Positions 8,720 to 27,692 of a stretch of DNA of 64,000 nt are shown here, one piece after another (within the stretch, counting starts at the first letter, position 1; every line of letters begins with the position of its first letter). The position numbers were made by a program, and so were the translations under genes. The notes under the pieces are model-generated. The model was not told the origin of the DNA. It made no database searches and saw nothing but the letters and a program-made list of their open reading frames with translations. The DNA lies in assembly GCF_003245365.1 (NCBI RefSeq), contig NZ_NBIU01000003.1, positions 56,428 to 120,427 on the forward strand. The letters are read 5' to 3'. This DNA is from Helicobacter valdiviensis. Its GTDB lineage: Bacteria > Campylobacterota > Campylobacteria > Campylobacterales > Helicobacteraceae.

Positions 8720-10650
8720 TAGAATCTATATTTCACTCCTGCACCAAATGTGCGTTCAAACTCATAAGGGTAATATCCACCACTTGCAATGACTGCATTT
8801 TTATGTCCTGTTAGATTGTTTATAAAGCCATAAATCTCCCAATCTTTTTTAGTGTAGCTAAGTGTTGCATTTAGACTTTGATAATTTGGCATTTTTTCAA
8901 GTGTATTTGTAAAATCATTATAATCATAAGCTCTAGAGCCGTATTTATAAGAAAGCCCAAGATTAATAGAAGGCAGTGGTAGATAGTTTGCGCTTACCAC
9001 AAAGGTGTGTTTTAAAACTCCGGGAATTTCTTTGTTGTAGTAAGCACTTTCTTTATTTTTTGCCTCCACATACGCATAGCTTAAGCTAGAGTAGAAATTA
9101 CTTGCATAATGGGTGGTGAATTTAGTTTCAAAGCCTATTCTTTGGGTTTTGCTTAAGCTTTTGTTTGTGTAGGTGTTAGGCTCAAAAAAAGCTTCATTTT
9201 TCCCTTCTATCAAAAAGAGTGAAGTTTCTAGCTTATGTAGTCCAAAAAAGCTTGTTTGTCCGATTTGATAAGTATCAAAAGTAGCGGTTTTAATGAGTGG
9301 ATTGAGCTTTCCATTAAAATCAAACATAAAATCTACATTAGGGGCGATAAAACTTCTAGTATAGGAAGTAAAAAGATGAATTTGTGGGTGGATTTTATAG
9401 GAGATTCCAAGCTCTGCACCTATTTTATTATCCACACTTTTTTCGTTGTTTAGTTTAGAATTAATGTGATTAAAAGAAAGCCCCCCATTTAGCGTGATTT
9501 TATCAAAGTATTTTTCACCATTTGTGTAAAAAAGTGCTTCTTTTACATTTGCTTGATTGCTTTGGCTATCTCTTTTATTATTTTTTAATGTGTTACCAAA
9601 CTCTACCATATAGGAGTTGTTTTGGTATTTTGTATTAAAAATAGTATAGATGGAATTGCCCTCCATTTTGTTGTTGAAATTTACAAAATCGCTTGAATTT
9701 CTTGTTGTCCCAAAGTTAAAATCGCTTACAAAGCCATTGCTAGAAAAATAGCTAAGTGCTGCATTATATTGTAAAGTCCAATATTTTTGCTGTGTGAAAG
9801 AATCTCCTCCATAAGTAGGAGGATTAGGAGGTTGTGTGGGATCTTGGATAAATTGCTCTTTTGTAAGTGGATTTGCGTATTTTATGCCATATTTGGAATA
9901 ATTGAGTGCAGTTTTTAAGAGTAAATCATCACTTGGGGCATAATAGAGTGAAAAACCTCCATTTTTATTATAGCTTCCATCTAATTCATCTTGTGTGATA
10001 TGTCTGCTACCTTCTGTATTTTGGTATTGCCCATAAGCACCTATATTTAGGTTATTTGTTGCATGTCTCATAAAGATTTGTGAATTTGCACTTTTATAGC
10101 TTGAATAGCTAAAATGCAGTTGTTTAAAATCTTTGCTTGAAGTAGTGATTTTTAAAACCCCGCTTGTTGCGCCATTGCCATATTTTAGTGTATCTTTGCC
10201 TTTTATAATCTCAATTTTAGAAATTGCATCAAGGGGAATGGAGCTTAAAAGAATAGGGGTTGAATCTATATTGTTATAATAAACCCCATCAATTACAATA
10301 GCAAGATTTTTGTGTCCATTAACGCCAAAGCCCCTTAAATCAATGGATTGATTATAAGGGTTGCCATAATTTGTGCGGATATTTAATAAAGAGCGGTGTG
10401 AGAGGAAATCATAAAGCGTTTGGGAGTTGCTTTGAGCGATTTCTTCACTTGTAAATTCCTCTTTAAAACTTGTATCCTTTTCCTCTGTGTCAAATTTAAA
10501 GCTTGATTTTAAGCTATAAGTTTGATCGGATTTTTCTTTAAGGCTTGTATTTTGTGCTTGCAGACTTAAAGAGCTGTGCAAGGCTAAAATAACTGCAAGA
10601 GAAAAATACCTCTTAAAACCTTTTGTTTTTAGTTGCTTGTATTTTTTCAT
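8719..10650 (-). CDS. TonB-dependent outer-membrane receptor
   Basis: 643-residue outer-membrane beta-barrel for energy-dependent uptake of an iron complex, cobalamin or similar. The start is placed at ATG 10650, not at an upstream in-frame ATG at 10752, because it gives a signal peptide (MKKYKQLKTKGFKRYFSLAV, then ALHSSLSLQAQ with cleavage near AQA) and has AAAGGA upstream; the longer form would read through the promoter. The plug domain follows (DLRGFG, VVIDGV-like VIDGVYYNNID, EIIKGKDTLKYGNGATSGVLKI) and then amphipathic strands ending in GAGVKYRF, the C-terminal Phe expected for barrel insertion. A TonB box is not obvious. Ligand is unknown. Confidence 0.9.
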   Translation of the reverse strand: MKKYKQLKTKGFKRYFSLAVILALHSSLSLQAQNTSLKEKSDQTYSLKSSFKFDTEEKDTSFKEEFTSEEIAQSNSQTLYDFLSHRSLLNIRTNYGNPYNQSIDLRGFGVNGHKNLAIVIDGVYYNNIDSTPILLSSIPLDAISKIEIIKGKDTLKYGNGATSGVLKITTSSKDFKQLHFSYSSYKSANSQIFMRHATNNLNIGAYGQYQNTEGSRHITQDELDGSYNKNGGFSLYYAPSDDLLLKTALNYSKYGIKYANPLTKEQFIQDPTQPPNPPTYGGDSFTQQKYWTLQYNAALSYFSSNGFVSDFNFGTTRNSSDFVNFNNKMEGNSIYTIFNTKYQNNSYMVEFGNTLKNNKRDSQSNQANVKEALFYTNGEKYFDKITLNGGLSFNHINSKLNNEKSVDNKIGAELGISYKIHPQIHLFTSYTRSFIAPNVDFMFDFNGKLNPLIKTATFDTYQIGQTSFFGLHKLETSLFLIEGKNEAFFEPNTYTNKSLSKTQRIGFETKFTTHYASNFYSSLSYAYVEAKNKESAYYNKEIPGVLKHTFVVSANYLPLPSINLGLSYKYGSRAYDYNDFTNTLEKMPNYQSLNATLSYTKKDWEIYGFINNLTGHKNAVIASGGYYPYEFERTFGAGVKYRF

Positions 10651-10687
10651 TGTTATGATTTCCTTTTGCTTTAAAATAAAAGTGCAA

Positions 10688-10693
10688 ATTATA
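10688..10693 (-). promoter_or_regulatory. -10 element of the TonB receptor gene
   Basis: TATAAT on the minus strand, 37 bases before ATG 10650, in a very AT-rich tract shared with the divergent tRNA promoter. A Fur site is plausible in this setting but no convincing one is seen. Confidence 0.5.
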
Positions 10694-10713
10694 TAGTAAT
10701 TTTTAAAAAAGTA

Positions 10714-10742
10714 TTGACTTATGTTAAAAGTTTTGCTAAAAT
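10714..10742 (+). promoter_or_regulatory. Promoter of the tRNA-tuf operon
   Basis: TTGACT at 10714-10719, a 17-base spacer, and TAAAAT at 10737-10742 preceded by TG at 10734-10735 (TGCTAAAAT). The first tRNA begins at 10764. One of the best sigma-70 promoter matches in the window. Confidence 0.75.
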
Positions 10743-10763
10743 CACACTTCATTTTTAAAAAAT

Positions 10764-10839
10764 GCTGGTGTAGCTCAGTTGGTAGAGCAGCTGCCTTGTA
10801 AGCAGCAGGCCGGGGGTTCGAGTCCCTTTACCAGCTCCA
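10764..10839 (+). tRNA. tRNA-Thr (TGT)
   Basis: Cloverleaf with acceptor GCTGGTG/TACCAGC, D arm TAGCTCAGTTGGTAGAGCA, anticodon stem GCTGC/GCAGC with loop CTTGTAA (anticodon TGT), T arm GGGGGTTCGAGTCCCT-type, and encoded CCA. 76 nt. Confidence 0.97.
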
Positions 10840-10874
10840 TTTTTTCAGTGTTTGACCAGTTTTAATATAATTGG

Positions 10875-10959
<85 letters not shown>

Positions 10960-10971
10960 TTAATAGCCATT

Positions 10972-11048
10972 GCGGGAGTAGCTCAGTTGGCTAGAGCATC
11001 AGCCTTCCAAGCTGAGGGTCGCGGGTTCGAGCCCCGTTTCCCGCTCCA
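10972..11048 (+). tRNA. tRNA-Gly (TCC)
   Basis: Acceptor GCGGGAG/TTCCCGC with one G-T pair, anticodon loop CTTCCAA (TCC), T arm CGGGTTCGAGCCCCG-type, encoded CCA. 77 nt. Confidence 0.97.
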
Positions 11049-11133
11049 TATACTGGGAGCTGATTCTACATAAAGTTTATTTATTTCAATCAGCCTAACA
11101 CTATTAAATTTATTGTTGAAAAATGTAATATTT

Positions 11134-11208
11134 GCCCATATAGCTCAGTGGCAGAGCACTTCCTTGGTAAGGAAGAGGCCGGCGGTTCAATCCCGCTTAT
11201 GGGCTCCA
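11134..11208 (+). tRNA. tRNA-Thr (GGT)
   Basis: Acceptor GCCCATA/TATGGGC, anticodon stem TTCCT/AGGAA region with loop TTGGTAA (GGT), T arm GGCGGTTCAATCCCGC-type, encoded CCA. 75 nt. It is immediately upstream of tuf, as in E. coli thrT-tufB. Confidence 0.97.
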
Positions 11209-11282
11209 GTTTTTCAAAAGTTGCGATGGAATTGTAGAAAATGTTACGATTCTTAATTTTAAAATTGGTAAAAATAGTGTAG

Positions 11283-11288
11283 TATAAC
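11283..11288 (+). promoter_or_regulatory. -10 element upstream of tuf
   Basis: TATAAC in GTAGTATAACGG, 32 bases before the tuf ATG. Probably an internal promoter giving tuf mRNA independent of the tRNA transcript. Confidence 0.5.
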
Positions 11289-11320
11289 GGCTATTTAACT
11301 TAAAATTTTAGGAGAAGCTT

Positions 11321-12523
11321 ATGGCTAAGGAAAAATTTAACAGAGGAAATAAACCTCACGTAAATGTTGGTACAATTGGGCATGTTGACCATGGTAAGAC
11401 AACTTTAAGTGCTGCAATTTCTGCTGTTCTATCACAAAAGGGTTTAGCAGAATTGAAAGATTATGATAATATCGATAATGCTCCTGAAGAGAAAGAGCGC
11501 GGTATTACAATTGCAACTTCACACATTGAGTATGAAACAGAAAATAGACACTATGCACATGTGGATTGTCCTGGACACGCTGACTATGTTAAGAATATGA
11601 TTACAGGTGCAGCTCAAATGGATGGAGCAATCTTGGTTGTTTCTGCAGCAGATGGTCCTATGCCTCAAACTAGAGAGCACATTCTATTATCACGCCAAGT
11701 AGGTGTTCCTTATATTGTTGTATTTATGAATAAGCAAGATATGGTAGATGATGCAGAGCTTTTAGAGTTAGTAGAAATGGAAATTAGAGAGCTTCTATCA
11801 AGTTATGATTTCCCAGGTGATGATACTCCAATTATTGCAGGTTCTGCTTTAAAAGCATTGGAAGAAGCTAAAGCAGGTAATCTAGGTGAGTGGAGTGAGA
11901 AAATCATGAAACTTATGGATGCGGTAGATGAGTATATCCCAACTCCAGTTCGTGAAACAGATAAAACTTTCTTGATGCCTATTGAAGATGTTTTCTCAAT
12001 TGCAGGTCGTGGAACTGTTGTTACAGGAAGAATTGAAAGAGGTATCGTAAAAGTAGGTGACGAAATTGAAATCGTAGGTATCAAAGACACTCAAAAAACA
12101 ACTGTAACAGGTGTTGAGATGTTTAGAAAAGAACTTGACCAAGGTGAAGCAGGTGATAATGTTGGGGTTCTTTTAAGAGGAACAAAGAAAGAAGAAGTAG
12201 AAAGAGGTATGGTATTATGTAAGCCAGGCTCAATTACTCCACACCAAAAATTTGAGGGTGAAATCTATGTTCTATCAAAAGAAGAAGGTGGAAGACATAC
12301 TCCATTCTTTAATGGTTATAGACCACAATTCTATGTAAGAACAACAGACATTACAGGTTCTATTCAATTGCCTGATGGTGTAGAAATGGTTATGCCAGGT
12401 GATAACATTAAAATCACAGTTGAGTTAATTAACCCAATCGCACTAGAAGAAGGAACACGCTTTGCTATCCGTGAAGGTGGTAGAACTGTTGGTGCGGGTG
12501 TTGTTACAAAGATTATTCAATAG
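11321..12523 (+). CDS. tuf: Elongation factor Tu
   Basis: GTPase that delivers aminoacyl-tRNA to the ribosome; 400 residues, normal length. G1 GHVDHGKTT (residues 19-27), switch [26 protein letters not shown]4 NKQD, G5 SALKALE, then the two beta-barrel domains with [18 protein letters not shown] and a C-terminal [26 protein letters not shown] precedes the ATG. It follows the tRNA cluster and precedes rpmG by eight bases. Only one tuf copy lies in the window. Confidence 0.99.
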   Translation: MAKEKFNRGNKPHVNVGTIGHVDHGKTTLSAAISAVLSQKGLAELKDYDNIDNAPEEKERGITIATSHIEYETENRHYAHVDCPGHADYVKNMITGAAQMDGAILVVSAADGPMPQTREHILLSRQVGVPYIVVFMNKQDMVDDAELLELVEMEIRELLSSYDFPGDDTPIIAGSALKALEEAKAGNLGEWSEKIMKLMDAVDEYIPTPVRETDKTFLMPIEDVFSIAGRGTVVTGRIERGIVKVGDEIEIVGIKDTQKTTVTGVEMFRKELDQGEAGDNVGVLLRGTKKEEVERGMVLCKPGSITPHQKFEGEIYVLSKEEGGRHTPFFNGYRPQFYVRTTDITGSIQLPDGVEMVMPGDNIKITVELINPIALEEGTRFAIREGGRTVGAGVVTKIIQ

Positions 12524-12531
12524 GCTAAGTT

Positions 12532-12702
12532 ATGGCAAAAGGTAATCGTGTAAAAATTGGACTCAAATGTTCTGAATGTGGTGACATTAATTACAGCACT
12601 GTAAAAAATGCCAAAACCCAAACAGAAAAACTGGAGCTAAAGAAGTTCTGCCCAAGGTTAAACAAACATACAATTCACAAAGAAGTGAAACTAAAAAGCT
12701 AA
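12532..12702 (+). CDS. rpmG: 50S ribosomal protein L33
   Basis: Small protein of 56 residues, [18 protein letters not shown] onward, with a CSEC pair at the N-terminus and one downstream Cys at [10 protein letters not shown]-terminal cysteine pattern C-x2-C ... C is partly reduced compared with zinc-binding L33. Sits between tuf and tRNA-Trp, the position usual in bacteria. Confidence 0.95.
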   Translation: MAKGNRVKIGLKCSECGDINYSTVKNAKTQTEKLELKKFCPRLNKHTIHKEVKLKS

Positions 12703-12733
12703 GAGAGATTTTCTCTTTTGGCAATATTTATAT

Positions 12734-12809
12734 AGGTCAGTAGCTCCAATGGTAGAGCGTCGGTCTCCAAAACCGAGTGTTGGGGGTTCGAGTCCCTCCT
12801 GGCCTGCCA
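12734..12809 (+). tRNA. tRNA-Trp (CCA)
   Basis: Acceptor AGGTCAG/CTGGCCT, anticodon loop CTCCAAA (CCA), T arm GGGGGTTCGAGTCCCTC, encoded GCCA end. 76 nt, between rpmG and secE. Confidence 0.97.
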
Positions 12810-12839
12810 TTTTTGGAATAAAGAGAGACAAATAAAGTT

Positions 12840-13019
12840 ATGAAAAAACTAATCACTTATTATAGATTATCCAAAGAAGAACTATCAAAAGTAATCTTCC
12901 CTACAAAAGAACAAGTAAGAAATGCTTTTATTTCAGTTGTTGTGGTTGTAACGGTTGTAGCTCTATTTTTAGCATTGGTTGGTTTTATTCTTGGAAGTTT
13001 TGTTTCAAACATTTTATAA
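12840..13019 (+). CDS. secE: Preprotein translocase subunit SecE
   Basis: 59-residue single-span subunit of the SecYEG channel. Residues 1-27 form an amphipathic helix ending in the family motif KVIFPTKEQV; residues 30-56 are a hydrophobic helix (ISVVVVVTVVALFLALVGFI). Short, one-helix SecE is normal in this group. Located just upstream of nusG, the standard order. Confidence 0.95.
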   Translation: MKKLITYYRLSKEELSKVIFPTKEQVRNAFISVVVVVTVVALFLALVGFILGSFVSNIL

Positions 13020-13033
13020 AATAGGATTTGTCT

Positions 13034-13564
13034 ATGGCTTTGTATTGGTATGCGATTCAAACATATTTTGGTAGTGAGCAAGCTGTGAAGCGAGCAATTG
13101 AAAATCTTGTAAGAGAGCATCATTTGCAAGAGAGATTAACAGATATTGTTGTGCCTACTGAAGATATTATTGAAGTAAAAAATAACAAGAAAAAAATTAG
13201 CGAAAGAAGTTTATATCCCGGTTATGTTTTTATTAAAGTGGATCTTGATACACAATTGTGGCATACCATTCAATCTTTACCAAAAGTTAGTCGCTTTATT
13301 GGTGAAGCAAAAAAACCTACACCTTTAAGTGAAGCAGATATTAACCATATTATTGAAAAAGTTCAAAATCGTGCAGCTCCTAAACCAAAGATTATTTTTG
13401 AAGCAGGAGAAGTTGTGAGGATTATAGAAGGTCCTTTTGCAAACTTTACAGGAACGGTTGAAGAATATGATATGGAACATAGAAAGCTAAAGTTAAATGT
13501 GTCTATTTTTGGTCGCAGCACCCCTATTGAAATACTTTATTCACAAGTGGAAAAAATAGTTTAA
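13034..13564 (+). CDS. nusG: Transcription termination/antitermination factor NusG
   Basis: 176 residues; couples RNA polymerase to Rho or the ribosome. The NGN domain begins WYAIQTYFGSEQAVKRAIENL and includes SLYPGYVFIKVD and VSRFIGE; the KOW domain at the C-terminus has GEVVRIIEGPFANFTGTVEEYD. The ATG at 13034 is preferred over an in-frame TTG six bases upstream, since AGGA lies at 13022-13025 with good spacing. Confidence 0.97.
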   Translation: MALYWYAIQTYFGSEQAVKRAIENLVREHHLQERLTDIVVPTEDIIEVKNNKKKISERSLYPGYVFIKVDLDTQLWHTIQSLPKVSRFIGEAKKPTPLSEADINHIIEKVQNRAAPKPKIIFEAGEVVRIIEGPFANFTGTVEEYDMEHRKLKLNVSIFGRSTPIEILYSQVEKIV

Positions 13565-13586
13565 CAACTAAAAACAAGGATAAGTT

Positions 13587-14012
13587 ATGGCAAAGAAAAT
13601 AATTGGCGAACTTAAGCTCCAAATCCCTGCAGGAAAAGCAAATCCATCTCCGCCCGTAGGTCCAGCATTAGGTCAGCGTGGTGTAAATATTATGGAGTTT
13701 TGTAAAGCTTTTAATGAAAAAACAAAAGATATGGGAAATTTCAATATTCCTGTAATTATTACTGTTTATCAAGATAAAAGTTTTACATTTATCACCAAAA
13801 AACCTCCTGTTACTGATTTGATTAAAAAAGCAGCAGGAATTCAAAAAGGTTCTGATAATCCTCTAAAAAATAAAGTAGGCAAGCTTACAAAAGCTCAAGT
13901 TTTAGAGATTGTTAAAACTAAAATGGATGATTTGAATGCAAATTCTGAAGAAGCAGCAATTAAAATTGTTGAAGGAAGTGCTCGCAGTATGGGCATTGAA
14001 GTTGTAGATTAA
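13587..14012 (+). CDS. rplK: 50S ribosomal protein L11
   Basis: 141 residues, full length. Begins [18 protein letters not shown] with [22 protein letters not shown], the thiostrepton-region N-terminal domain, and ends in the rRNA-binding domain with [12 protein letters not shown] and [10 protein letters not shown]. Binds 23S rRNA at the GTPase centre. 22 bases after nusG, 22 before rplA. Confidence 0.99.
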   Translation: MAKKIIGELKLQIPAGKANPSPPVGPALGQRGVNIMEFCKAFNEKTKDMGNFNIPVIITVYQDKSFTFITKKPPVTDLIKKAAGIQKGSDNPLKNKVGKLTKAQVLEIVKTKMDDLNANSEEAAIKIVEGSARSMGIEVVD

Positions 14013-14034
14013 AAAGACGCGTTGGAGTATAAAT

Positions 14035-14739
14035 ATGGCAAAAAAATTAACTAAAAGAATGCAAAATCTATTAAATAAGGTAGATTGCACAAAAATATAC
14101 GATATTACAACCGCTTCTGCAACTGTAAAATCTCTAGCATCTGCTAAGTTTGATGAAACAGTTGAGGTGGCATTAAGTTTAGGAGTAGATCCAAGACATG
14201 CCGATCAGATGATTCGTGGAGCTGTTGTATTACCAAATGGAACAGGTAAAAGTGTTCGTGTTGCTGTATTTGCTAAAGGTATCAAAGCAGATGAAGCAAA
14301 AGCAGCAGGTGCAGATGTAGTAGGTGATGATGATTTAGCAGATCAAATTAAAGCAGGTGATTTAAATTTTGATATGGTAATTGCAACTCCAGATATGATG
14401 GCGTTAGTGGGTAAAGTAGGTAGAATTTTAGGACCTAAAGGTTTAATGCCAAACCCAAAAACTGGCACTGTTACTATGGATATTACAAAAGCCGTAAGCA
14501 ATGCAAAAAGTGGTCAAGTAAATTATCGTGTAGATAAAAAGGGTATTATCCATGCTCCTGTTGGTAAAGCAAGTTTTGAAGCTAAGAAATTAGAAGAAAA
14601 CATTATTGCTCTTGTTAAAAATATCAATAAGCAAAAACCAGCAAGTGCAAAAGGTAAGTATATTAAAAACGCTACATTATCATTAACAATGAGTCCATCA
14701 TTAACTTTGGATGCTCAAGAGTTAATTGATATGAAATAA
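14035..14739 (+). CDS. rplA: 50S ribosomal protein L1
   Basis: 234 residues. [37 protein letters not shown] and the two-domain layout are typical. L1 binds the mobile L1 stalk of 23S rRNA and usually represses its own operon by binding the rplK leader; no such site is obvious here. Confidence 0.99.
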   Translation: MAKKLTKRMQNLLNKVDCTKIYDITTASATVKSLASAKFDETVEVALSLGVDPRHADQMIRGAVVLPNGTGKSVRVAVFAKGIKADEAKAAGADVVGDDDLADQIKAGDLNFDMVIATPDMMALVGKVGRILGPKGLMPNPKTGTVTMDITKAVSNAKSGQVNYRVDKKGIIHAPVGKASFEAKKLEENIIALVKNINKQKPASAKGKYIKNATLSLTMSPSLTLDAQELIDMK

Positions 14740-14759
14740 TTTATTCTTGTTTTTATCTT

Positions 14760-14809
14760 AGACTAATGACTATGGGGGCTTAAGCTTAAAAATTACCCTA
14801 TACAAGTCT
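14760..14809 (+). promoter_or_regulatory. L10-type ribosomal protein leader
   Basis: Between rplA and rplJ. AGACT (14760-14764) pairs with AGTCT (14805-14809), and ATGGGG (14772-14777) pairs with CCCTAT (14796-14801) above an internal bulge, with a self-complementary GCTTAAGC in the apical part. Followed by GAAAGGAGG, the ribosome site of rplJ. Structured leaders bound by L10-(L12)4 are established regulators of rplJL; identity here is inferred from position and shape. Confidence 0.6.
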
Positions 14810-14829
14810 ATGTCTGAAAGGAGGTTAAA

Positions 14830-15312
14830 ATGACAAAACAACAAAAGACAGCTTTGATTGAAAATCTAAGTTCTGAATTTAAAAGTTCTAAAGCTATTGC
14901 TGTATGTGATTATAAAGGTCTGACAGTTAAAGAGCTTGAAAGCTTAAGAGCAAGTGCAAGAAGCAGTGCTGCTAAAGTGCAAGTTGTTAAAAATACATTA
15001 GCTTCTATTGCATTGAAAAATTCAGGAATTGAAGGCTTAGAATTCAAGGAGAATAATCTTTTTGTTTGGGGTGAAGATCAAATTTCTTTAGCTAAAACAA
15101 TTTGTAAATTTTCTCAATCAGTTGGCGGAAAACTTGTAATTAAAACAGGTTATTTTGAAGGCGAAGTTGTGGATGCTAAACATATTGATGCAGTTTCAAA
15201 ACTACCTTCAAAAGAAGAGCTTATTGGAATGTTGTTGTCCGTTTGGACTGCCCCTGCTCGTTACTTTGTTACAGGGTTGGATAATTTACGCAAGCAAAAA
15301 GAAGAAGCGTAA
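14830..15312 (+). CDS. rplJ: 50S ribosomal protein L10
   Basis: 160 residues. [18 protein letters not shown] start, [19 protein letters not shown] and [11 protein letters not shown] are family hallmarks; the C-terminal helix binds L7/L12 dimers. Strong AAAGGAGG ribosome site. Likely autoregulated through the structured leader directly upstream. Confidence 0.98.
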   Translation: MTKQQKTALIENLSSEFKSSKAIAVCDYKGLTVKELESLRASARSSAAKVQVVKNTLASIALKNSGIEGLEFKENNLFVWGEDQISLAKTICKFSQSVGGKLVIKTGYFEGEVVDAKHIDAVSKLPSKEELIGMLLSVWTAPARYFVTGLDNLRKQKEEA

Positions 15313-15342
15313 GACAAATTAAATTATTTTAGGAGATTTGAT

Positions 15343-15717
15343 ATGGCAATCACAAAAGAAGAGGTTTTAGAGTATATTGGTAACCTTTCAGTTATGGAAC
15401 TTTCAGAGCTTGTAAAAGCTTTTGAAGAGAAATTTGGTGTTTCTGCTGCTCCAACAGTAGTTGCAGGAGCTGCTGCTGCAGGTGGTGGAGCTGCTGCTGA
15501 AGAAAAAACTGAGTTTGATATTATTCTTACAGATAGCGGAGATAAGAAAATCAATGTTATTAAAGTGGTAAGAGAAGTAACAGGACTTGGATTAAAAGAA
15601 GCAAAAGATGCAGTGGAGCAAACTCCATTTACTGTTAAAGAAGGTGTTAAGAAAGAAGACGCTGATGCGATTAAAGCAAAATTTGAAGAAGCAGGTGCTA
15701 AAGTCGATATTAAATAA
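15343..15717 (+). CDS. rplL: 50S ribosomal protein L7/L12
   Basis: 124 residues. N-terminal dimer helix ([19 protein letters not shown]), an Ala/Gly-rich hinge around residues 37-50, and the factor-binding C-terminal domain with [25 protein letters not shown] and [11 protein letters not shown]. Forms the stalk that recruits EF-Tu and EF-G. Followed by a terminator-like hairpin before rpoBC. Confidence 0.99.
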   Translation: MAITKEEVLEYIGNLSVMELSELVKAFEEKFGVSAAPTVVAGAAAAGGGAAAEEKTEFDIILTDSGDKKINVIKVVREVTGLGLKEAKDAVEQTPFTVKEGVKKEDADAIKAKFEEAGAKVDIK

Positions 15718-15721
15718 TTTT

Positions 15722-15741
15722 AAGAGGGTTCGCCCTCTTTT
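15722..15741 (+). terminator. Attenuator-type hairpin between rplL and rpoBC
   Basis: AAGAGGG (15722-15728), loop TTCG, CCCTCTT (15733-15739), then T residues. A seven-pair stem with a stable UUCG tetraloop. Partial termination here would explain higher ribosomal protein than polymerase output, as known for the rplL-rpoB gap in other bacteria. Confidence 0.75.
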
Positions 15742-15777
15742 CATTTTTCTTCCAAAATTCTACATTTATAGAGGTAA

Positions 15778-24448
<8,671 letters not shown>

Positions 24449-24474
24449 TAAGCAGAATCAAAGTGGATTTTCCA

Positions 24475-24480
24475 TATAAT
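24475..24480 (+). promoter_or_regulatory. -10 element of the rpsL-rpsG operon
   Basis: TATAAT in CCATATAATCCG, 44 bases before the GTG start of rpsL and just after the rpoBC hairpin. Confidence 0.55.
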
Positions 24481-24524
24481 CCGCTTCATTTTCTCTATTA
24501 AAATTATTTAGGAAGGAACAAAAA

Positions 24525-24911
24525 GTGCCAACAATTAATCAGTTGATTAGAAAAGAACGAAAGAAAGTCATTAAAAAATCAAAATCTCCTGCTTTGGTGG
24601 TTTGCCCACAAAGAAGAGGGGTTTGTACGCGTGTTTATACTACAACACCTAAAAAGCCTAACTCAGCGTTAAGAAAAGTTGCTAAGGTTAGACTAACAAG
24701 TGGTTTTGAAGTAATTAGTTATATCCCAGGTGAAGGGCATAACTTGCAAGAACACTCTATTGTATTGATTCGTGGTGGTAGGGTAAAGGACTTACCGGGT
24801 GTTAAATATCATATTATCCGTGGTGCGCTAGATACTGCAGGTGTAGCAAAAAGAACTGTTTCACGCAGTAAGTATGGTGCTAAAAAAGCCAAGGGCGATT
24901 CTAAAAAGTAA
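24525..24911 (+). CDS. rpsL: 30S ribosomal protein S12
   Basis: 128 residues; decoding-centre protein. [13 protein letters not shown] start, [20 protein letters not shown] and [17 protein letters not shown]. Both lysines at which streptomycin resistance changes occur (in TTPKKPN and in GRVKDLPG) are wild type. Translation starts at GTG 24525 after GGAAGGAAC. Confidence 0.99.
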   Translation: MPTINQLIRKERKKVIKKSKSPALVVCPQRRGVCTRVYTTTPKKPNSALRKVAKVRLTSGFEVISYIPGEGHNLQEHSIVLIRGGRVKDLPGVKYHIIRGALDTAGVAKRTVSRSKYGAKKAKGDSKK

Positions 24912-24920
24912 GTGAGGTAA

Positions 24921-25391
<471 letters not shown>

Positions 25392-25405
25392 TTTTACAAT
25401 GTATC

Positions 25406-25430
25406 AAAGGGATTCTTTTTATCTCCCTTT
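25406..25430 (+). terminator. Hairpin between rpsG and fusA
   Basis: AAAGGGA (25406-25412) pairs with TCCCTTT (25424-25430) across an 11-base loop; followed by TGCATTTT. May be a partial terminator, letting fusA be read at a different level. Confidence 0.5.
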
Positions 25431-25487
25431 TGCATTTTCTACAATTTCTTTTAAATCTCAAATTATATTTATCCCAAAGGATTAGAA

Positions 25488-27569
25488 ATGGCAAGAAAAA
25501 CCCCATTAAATAAAATTAGAAATATTGGTATTGCAGCTCATATTGATGCTGGTAAAACAACAACTTCTGAAAGAATTTTGTTTTACACAGGTGTTAGCCA
25601 CAAAATCGGCGAGGTGCATGATGGTGCTGCGACAATGGACTGGATGGAGCAAGAAAAAGAAAGAGGTATCACAATTACTTCTGCTGCGACAACTTGTTTT
25701 TGGAAAGATTATCAAATCAATCTAATTGACACTCCCGGACACGTAGATTTTACTATTGAAGTTGAAAGATCTATGCGTGTTTTAGACGGTGCTGTTGCGG
25801 TATTTTGTTCTGTTGGAGGGGTGCAACCTCAAAGTGAAACTGTTTGGAGACAAGCAAATAAATATGGCGTTCCAAGAATTGTATTTGTAAATAAAATGGA
25901 TAGAATTGGTGCAAATTTCTATAATGTAGAATCACAAATTGCAAATAGACTTAAAGCTAAGCCAGTTCCTTTGGTTATTCCTATTGGTGCTGAAGATAGC
26001 TTTAAGGGTGTAGTAGATCTTATCACCATGAAAGCAATCGTGTGGAACGATGAATCTATGGGTGCTAAATATGATATTGAAGAGATTCCAGCAGAATTAG
26101 TAGAAAAAGCGAACGAATATAGAGAAAAGCTTTTAGAATCTGTTGCAGAGCTTGATGAAGCAACTATGGAAAAATATCTTGGCGGAGAAGAGTTGAGCGT
26201 AGAAGAAATTAAAGCAGGAATTAAGAAGGGATGTTTATCTATGGAAATGATTCCTATGCTTTGTGGTTCAAGCTTTAAGAATAAAGGTGTTCAAACATTG
26301 TTAGATGCGGTTGTAGAATATTTACCAGCTCCAACAGAAGTTGCTGATATCCGCGGTGTAGATCCAAAAGATGAGGAAAAAGAAATTAGTGTTAAATCTA
26401 CAGATGATGGTGAGTTTGCAGGTTTGGCGTTTAAAATTATGACAGATCCATTTGTAGGACAGCTAACTTTCGTGCGTGCTTATCGTGGTATGCTAGAATC
26501 TGGAAGCTATGTGCTTAACTCTACTAAAGGCAAAAAAGAAAGAGTTGGAAGACTTCTTAAAATGCACTCTAACAAAAGAGAAGATATTAAAGAAGTTTAT
26601 GCAGGTGAAATTTGTGCATTTGTTGGATTAAAAGACACACTAACAGGGGATACTCTATGTTCTGAAAAAGATCCAGTGATTTTAGAGAGAATGGAATTCC
26701 CAGATCCAGTTATTTCTATCGCAGTTGAGCCAAAGACAAAAGCAGATCAAGAAAAAATGGCATTAGCTTTAGCAAAACTAGCTGAAGAAGATCCGAGCTT
26801 TAGAGTGCATACAGATGAAGAATCAGGTCAAACAATTATTTCAGGTATGGGTGAGCTTCACTTAGAAATTATTGTAGATAGACTAAAAAGAGAATTTAAA
26901 GTAGAAGCAGAAGTAGGACAACCACAAGTTGCATTCCGCGAGACTATCCGCCAAAGTGTAGAACAAGAGTGTAAATATGCTAAGCAATCAGGTGGTAGGG
27001 GACAATACGGACATGTATTTATTAAAATTGAACCTCAAGAGCCAGGCAAGGGATATGAGTTTGTTAATAATATTTCAGGTGGTGTTATCCCTAAAGAATA
27101 TATTCCAGCAGTTGATAAGGGTATCCAAGAAGCAATGCAAAATGGTGTATTGGCAGGCTATCCGGTTGTAGATTTCAAAGTTACGCTTTTTGATGGTAGC
27201 TACCATGATGTGGATTCAAGTGAGATGGCGTTTAAAATTGCTGGTTCTATGGCGTTTAAAGATGCTTGTAGAAAAGCAGGAGCTGTATTGCTAGAGCCTA
27301 TGATGAAAGTGGAAGTTGAAGTTCCAGAAGAGTATATGGGAGATGTAATCGGTGATTTAAACAGAAGAAGAGGACAAATTAACTCAATGGATGATAGAAT
27401 GGGATTAAAAATTGTTAATGCCTTTGTTCCATTGGCTGAAATGTTTGGTTATTCTACAGATCTTCGTTCTGCTACTCAAGGTAGAGGAACTTATACTATG
27501 GAATTTGATCATTATGGAGAGGTTCCAAGCAATATCTCAAAAGAGATTATGGAAAAGAGAAACGGCTAA
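25488..27569 (+). CDS. fusA: Elongation factor G
   Basis: 693 residues; GTPase of ribosomal translocation. G1 AHIDAGKTT (residues 17-25), switch [40 protein letters not shown], then domains II-V with [29 protein letters not shown] and the [14 protein letters not shown] and [13 protein letters not shown] motifs. Complete and typical. Confidence 0.99.
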   Translation: MARKTPLNKIRNIGIAAHIDAGKTTTSERILFYTGVSHKIGEVHDGAATMDWMEQEKERGITITSAATTCFWKDYQINLIDTPGHVDFTIEVERSMRVLDGAVAVFCSVGGVQPQSETVWRQANKYGVPRIVFVNKMDRIGANFYNVESQIANRLKAKPVPLVIPIGAEDSFKGVVDLITMKAIVWNDESMGAKYDIEEIPAELVEKANEYREKLLESVAELDEATMEKYLGGEELSVEEIKAGIKKGCLSMEMIPMLCGSSFKNKGVQTLLDAVVEYLPAPTEVADIRGVDPKDEEKEISVKSTDDGEFAGLAFKIMTDPFVGQLTFVRAYRGMLESGSYVLNSTKGKKERVGRLLKMHSNKREDIKEVYAGEICAFVGLKDTLTGDTLCSEKDPVILERMEFPDPVISIAVEPKTKADQEKMALALAKLAEEDPSFRVHTDEESGQTIISGMGELHLEIIVDRLKREFKVEAEVGQPQVAFRETIRQSVEQECKYAKQSGGRGQYGHVFIKIEPQEPGKGYEFVNNISGGVIPKEYIPAVDKGIQEAMQNGVLAGYPVVDFKVTLFDGSYHDVDSSEMAFKIAGSMAFKDACRKAGAVLLEPMMKVEVEVPEEYMGDVIGDLNRRRGQINSMDDRMGLKIVNAFVPLAEMFGYSTDLRSATQGRGTYTMEFDHYGEVPSNISKEIMEKRNG

Positions 27570-27579
27570 TTATAAGCTT

Positions 27580-27602
27580 ATAAAGGGTTTCTTTCCCTTT
27601 AT
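27580..27602 (+). terminator. Intrinsic terminator after fusA
   Basis: ATAAAGGG (27580-27587), seven-base loop, CCCTTTAT (27595-27602), followed by AGAAAATCTTTCATTTTTT. Eight perfect pairs. Ends the translation-machinery operon. Confidence 0.65.
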
Positions 27603-27640
27603 AGAAAATCTTTCATTTTTTAATCTATCTTAAATAATCC

Positions 27641-27667
27641 TAAATTATTTGTGTATATATCCGATCT
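27641..27667 (+). promoter_or_regulatory. Sigma-28 (FliA) type promoter
   Basis: TAAA at 27641-27644, 16 bases, then CCGATCT at 27661-27667. The known flagellar consensus is TAAA(GTTT)-N11-GCCGATAA, which has exactly the same 16-base distance between TAAA and CCGAT. Located 26 bases before the ATG at 27693. No equally good sigma-70 -10 is present. Confidence 0.6.
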
Positions 27668-27692
27668 AGCATAAAAGCTATAAGGATTATAT

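Noticed and set aside
10651..10752. Longer start for the TonB receptor
   Set aside because: The extension reads through the promoter and precedes the signal peptide; ATG 10650 has a ribosome site.
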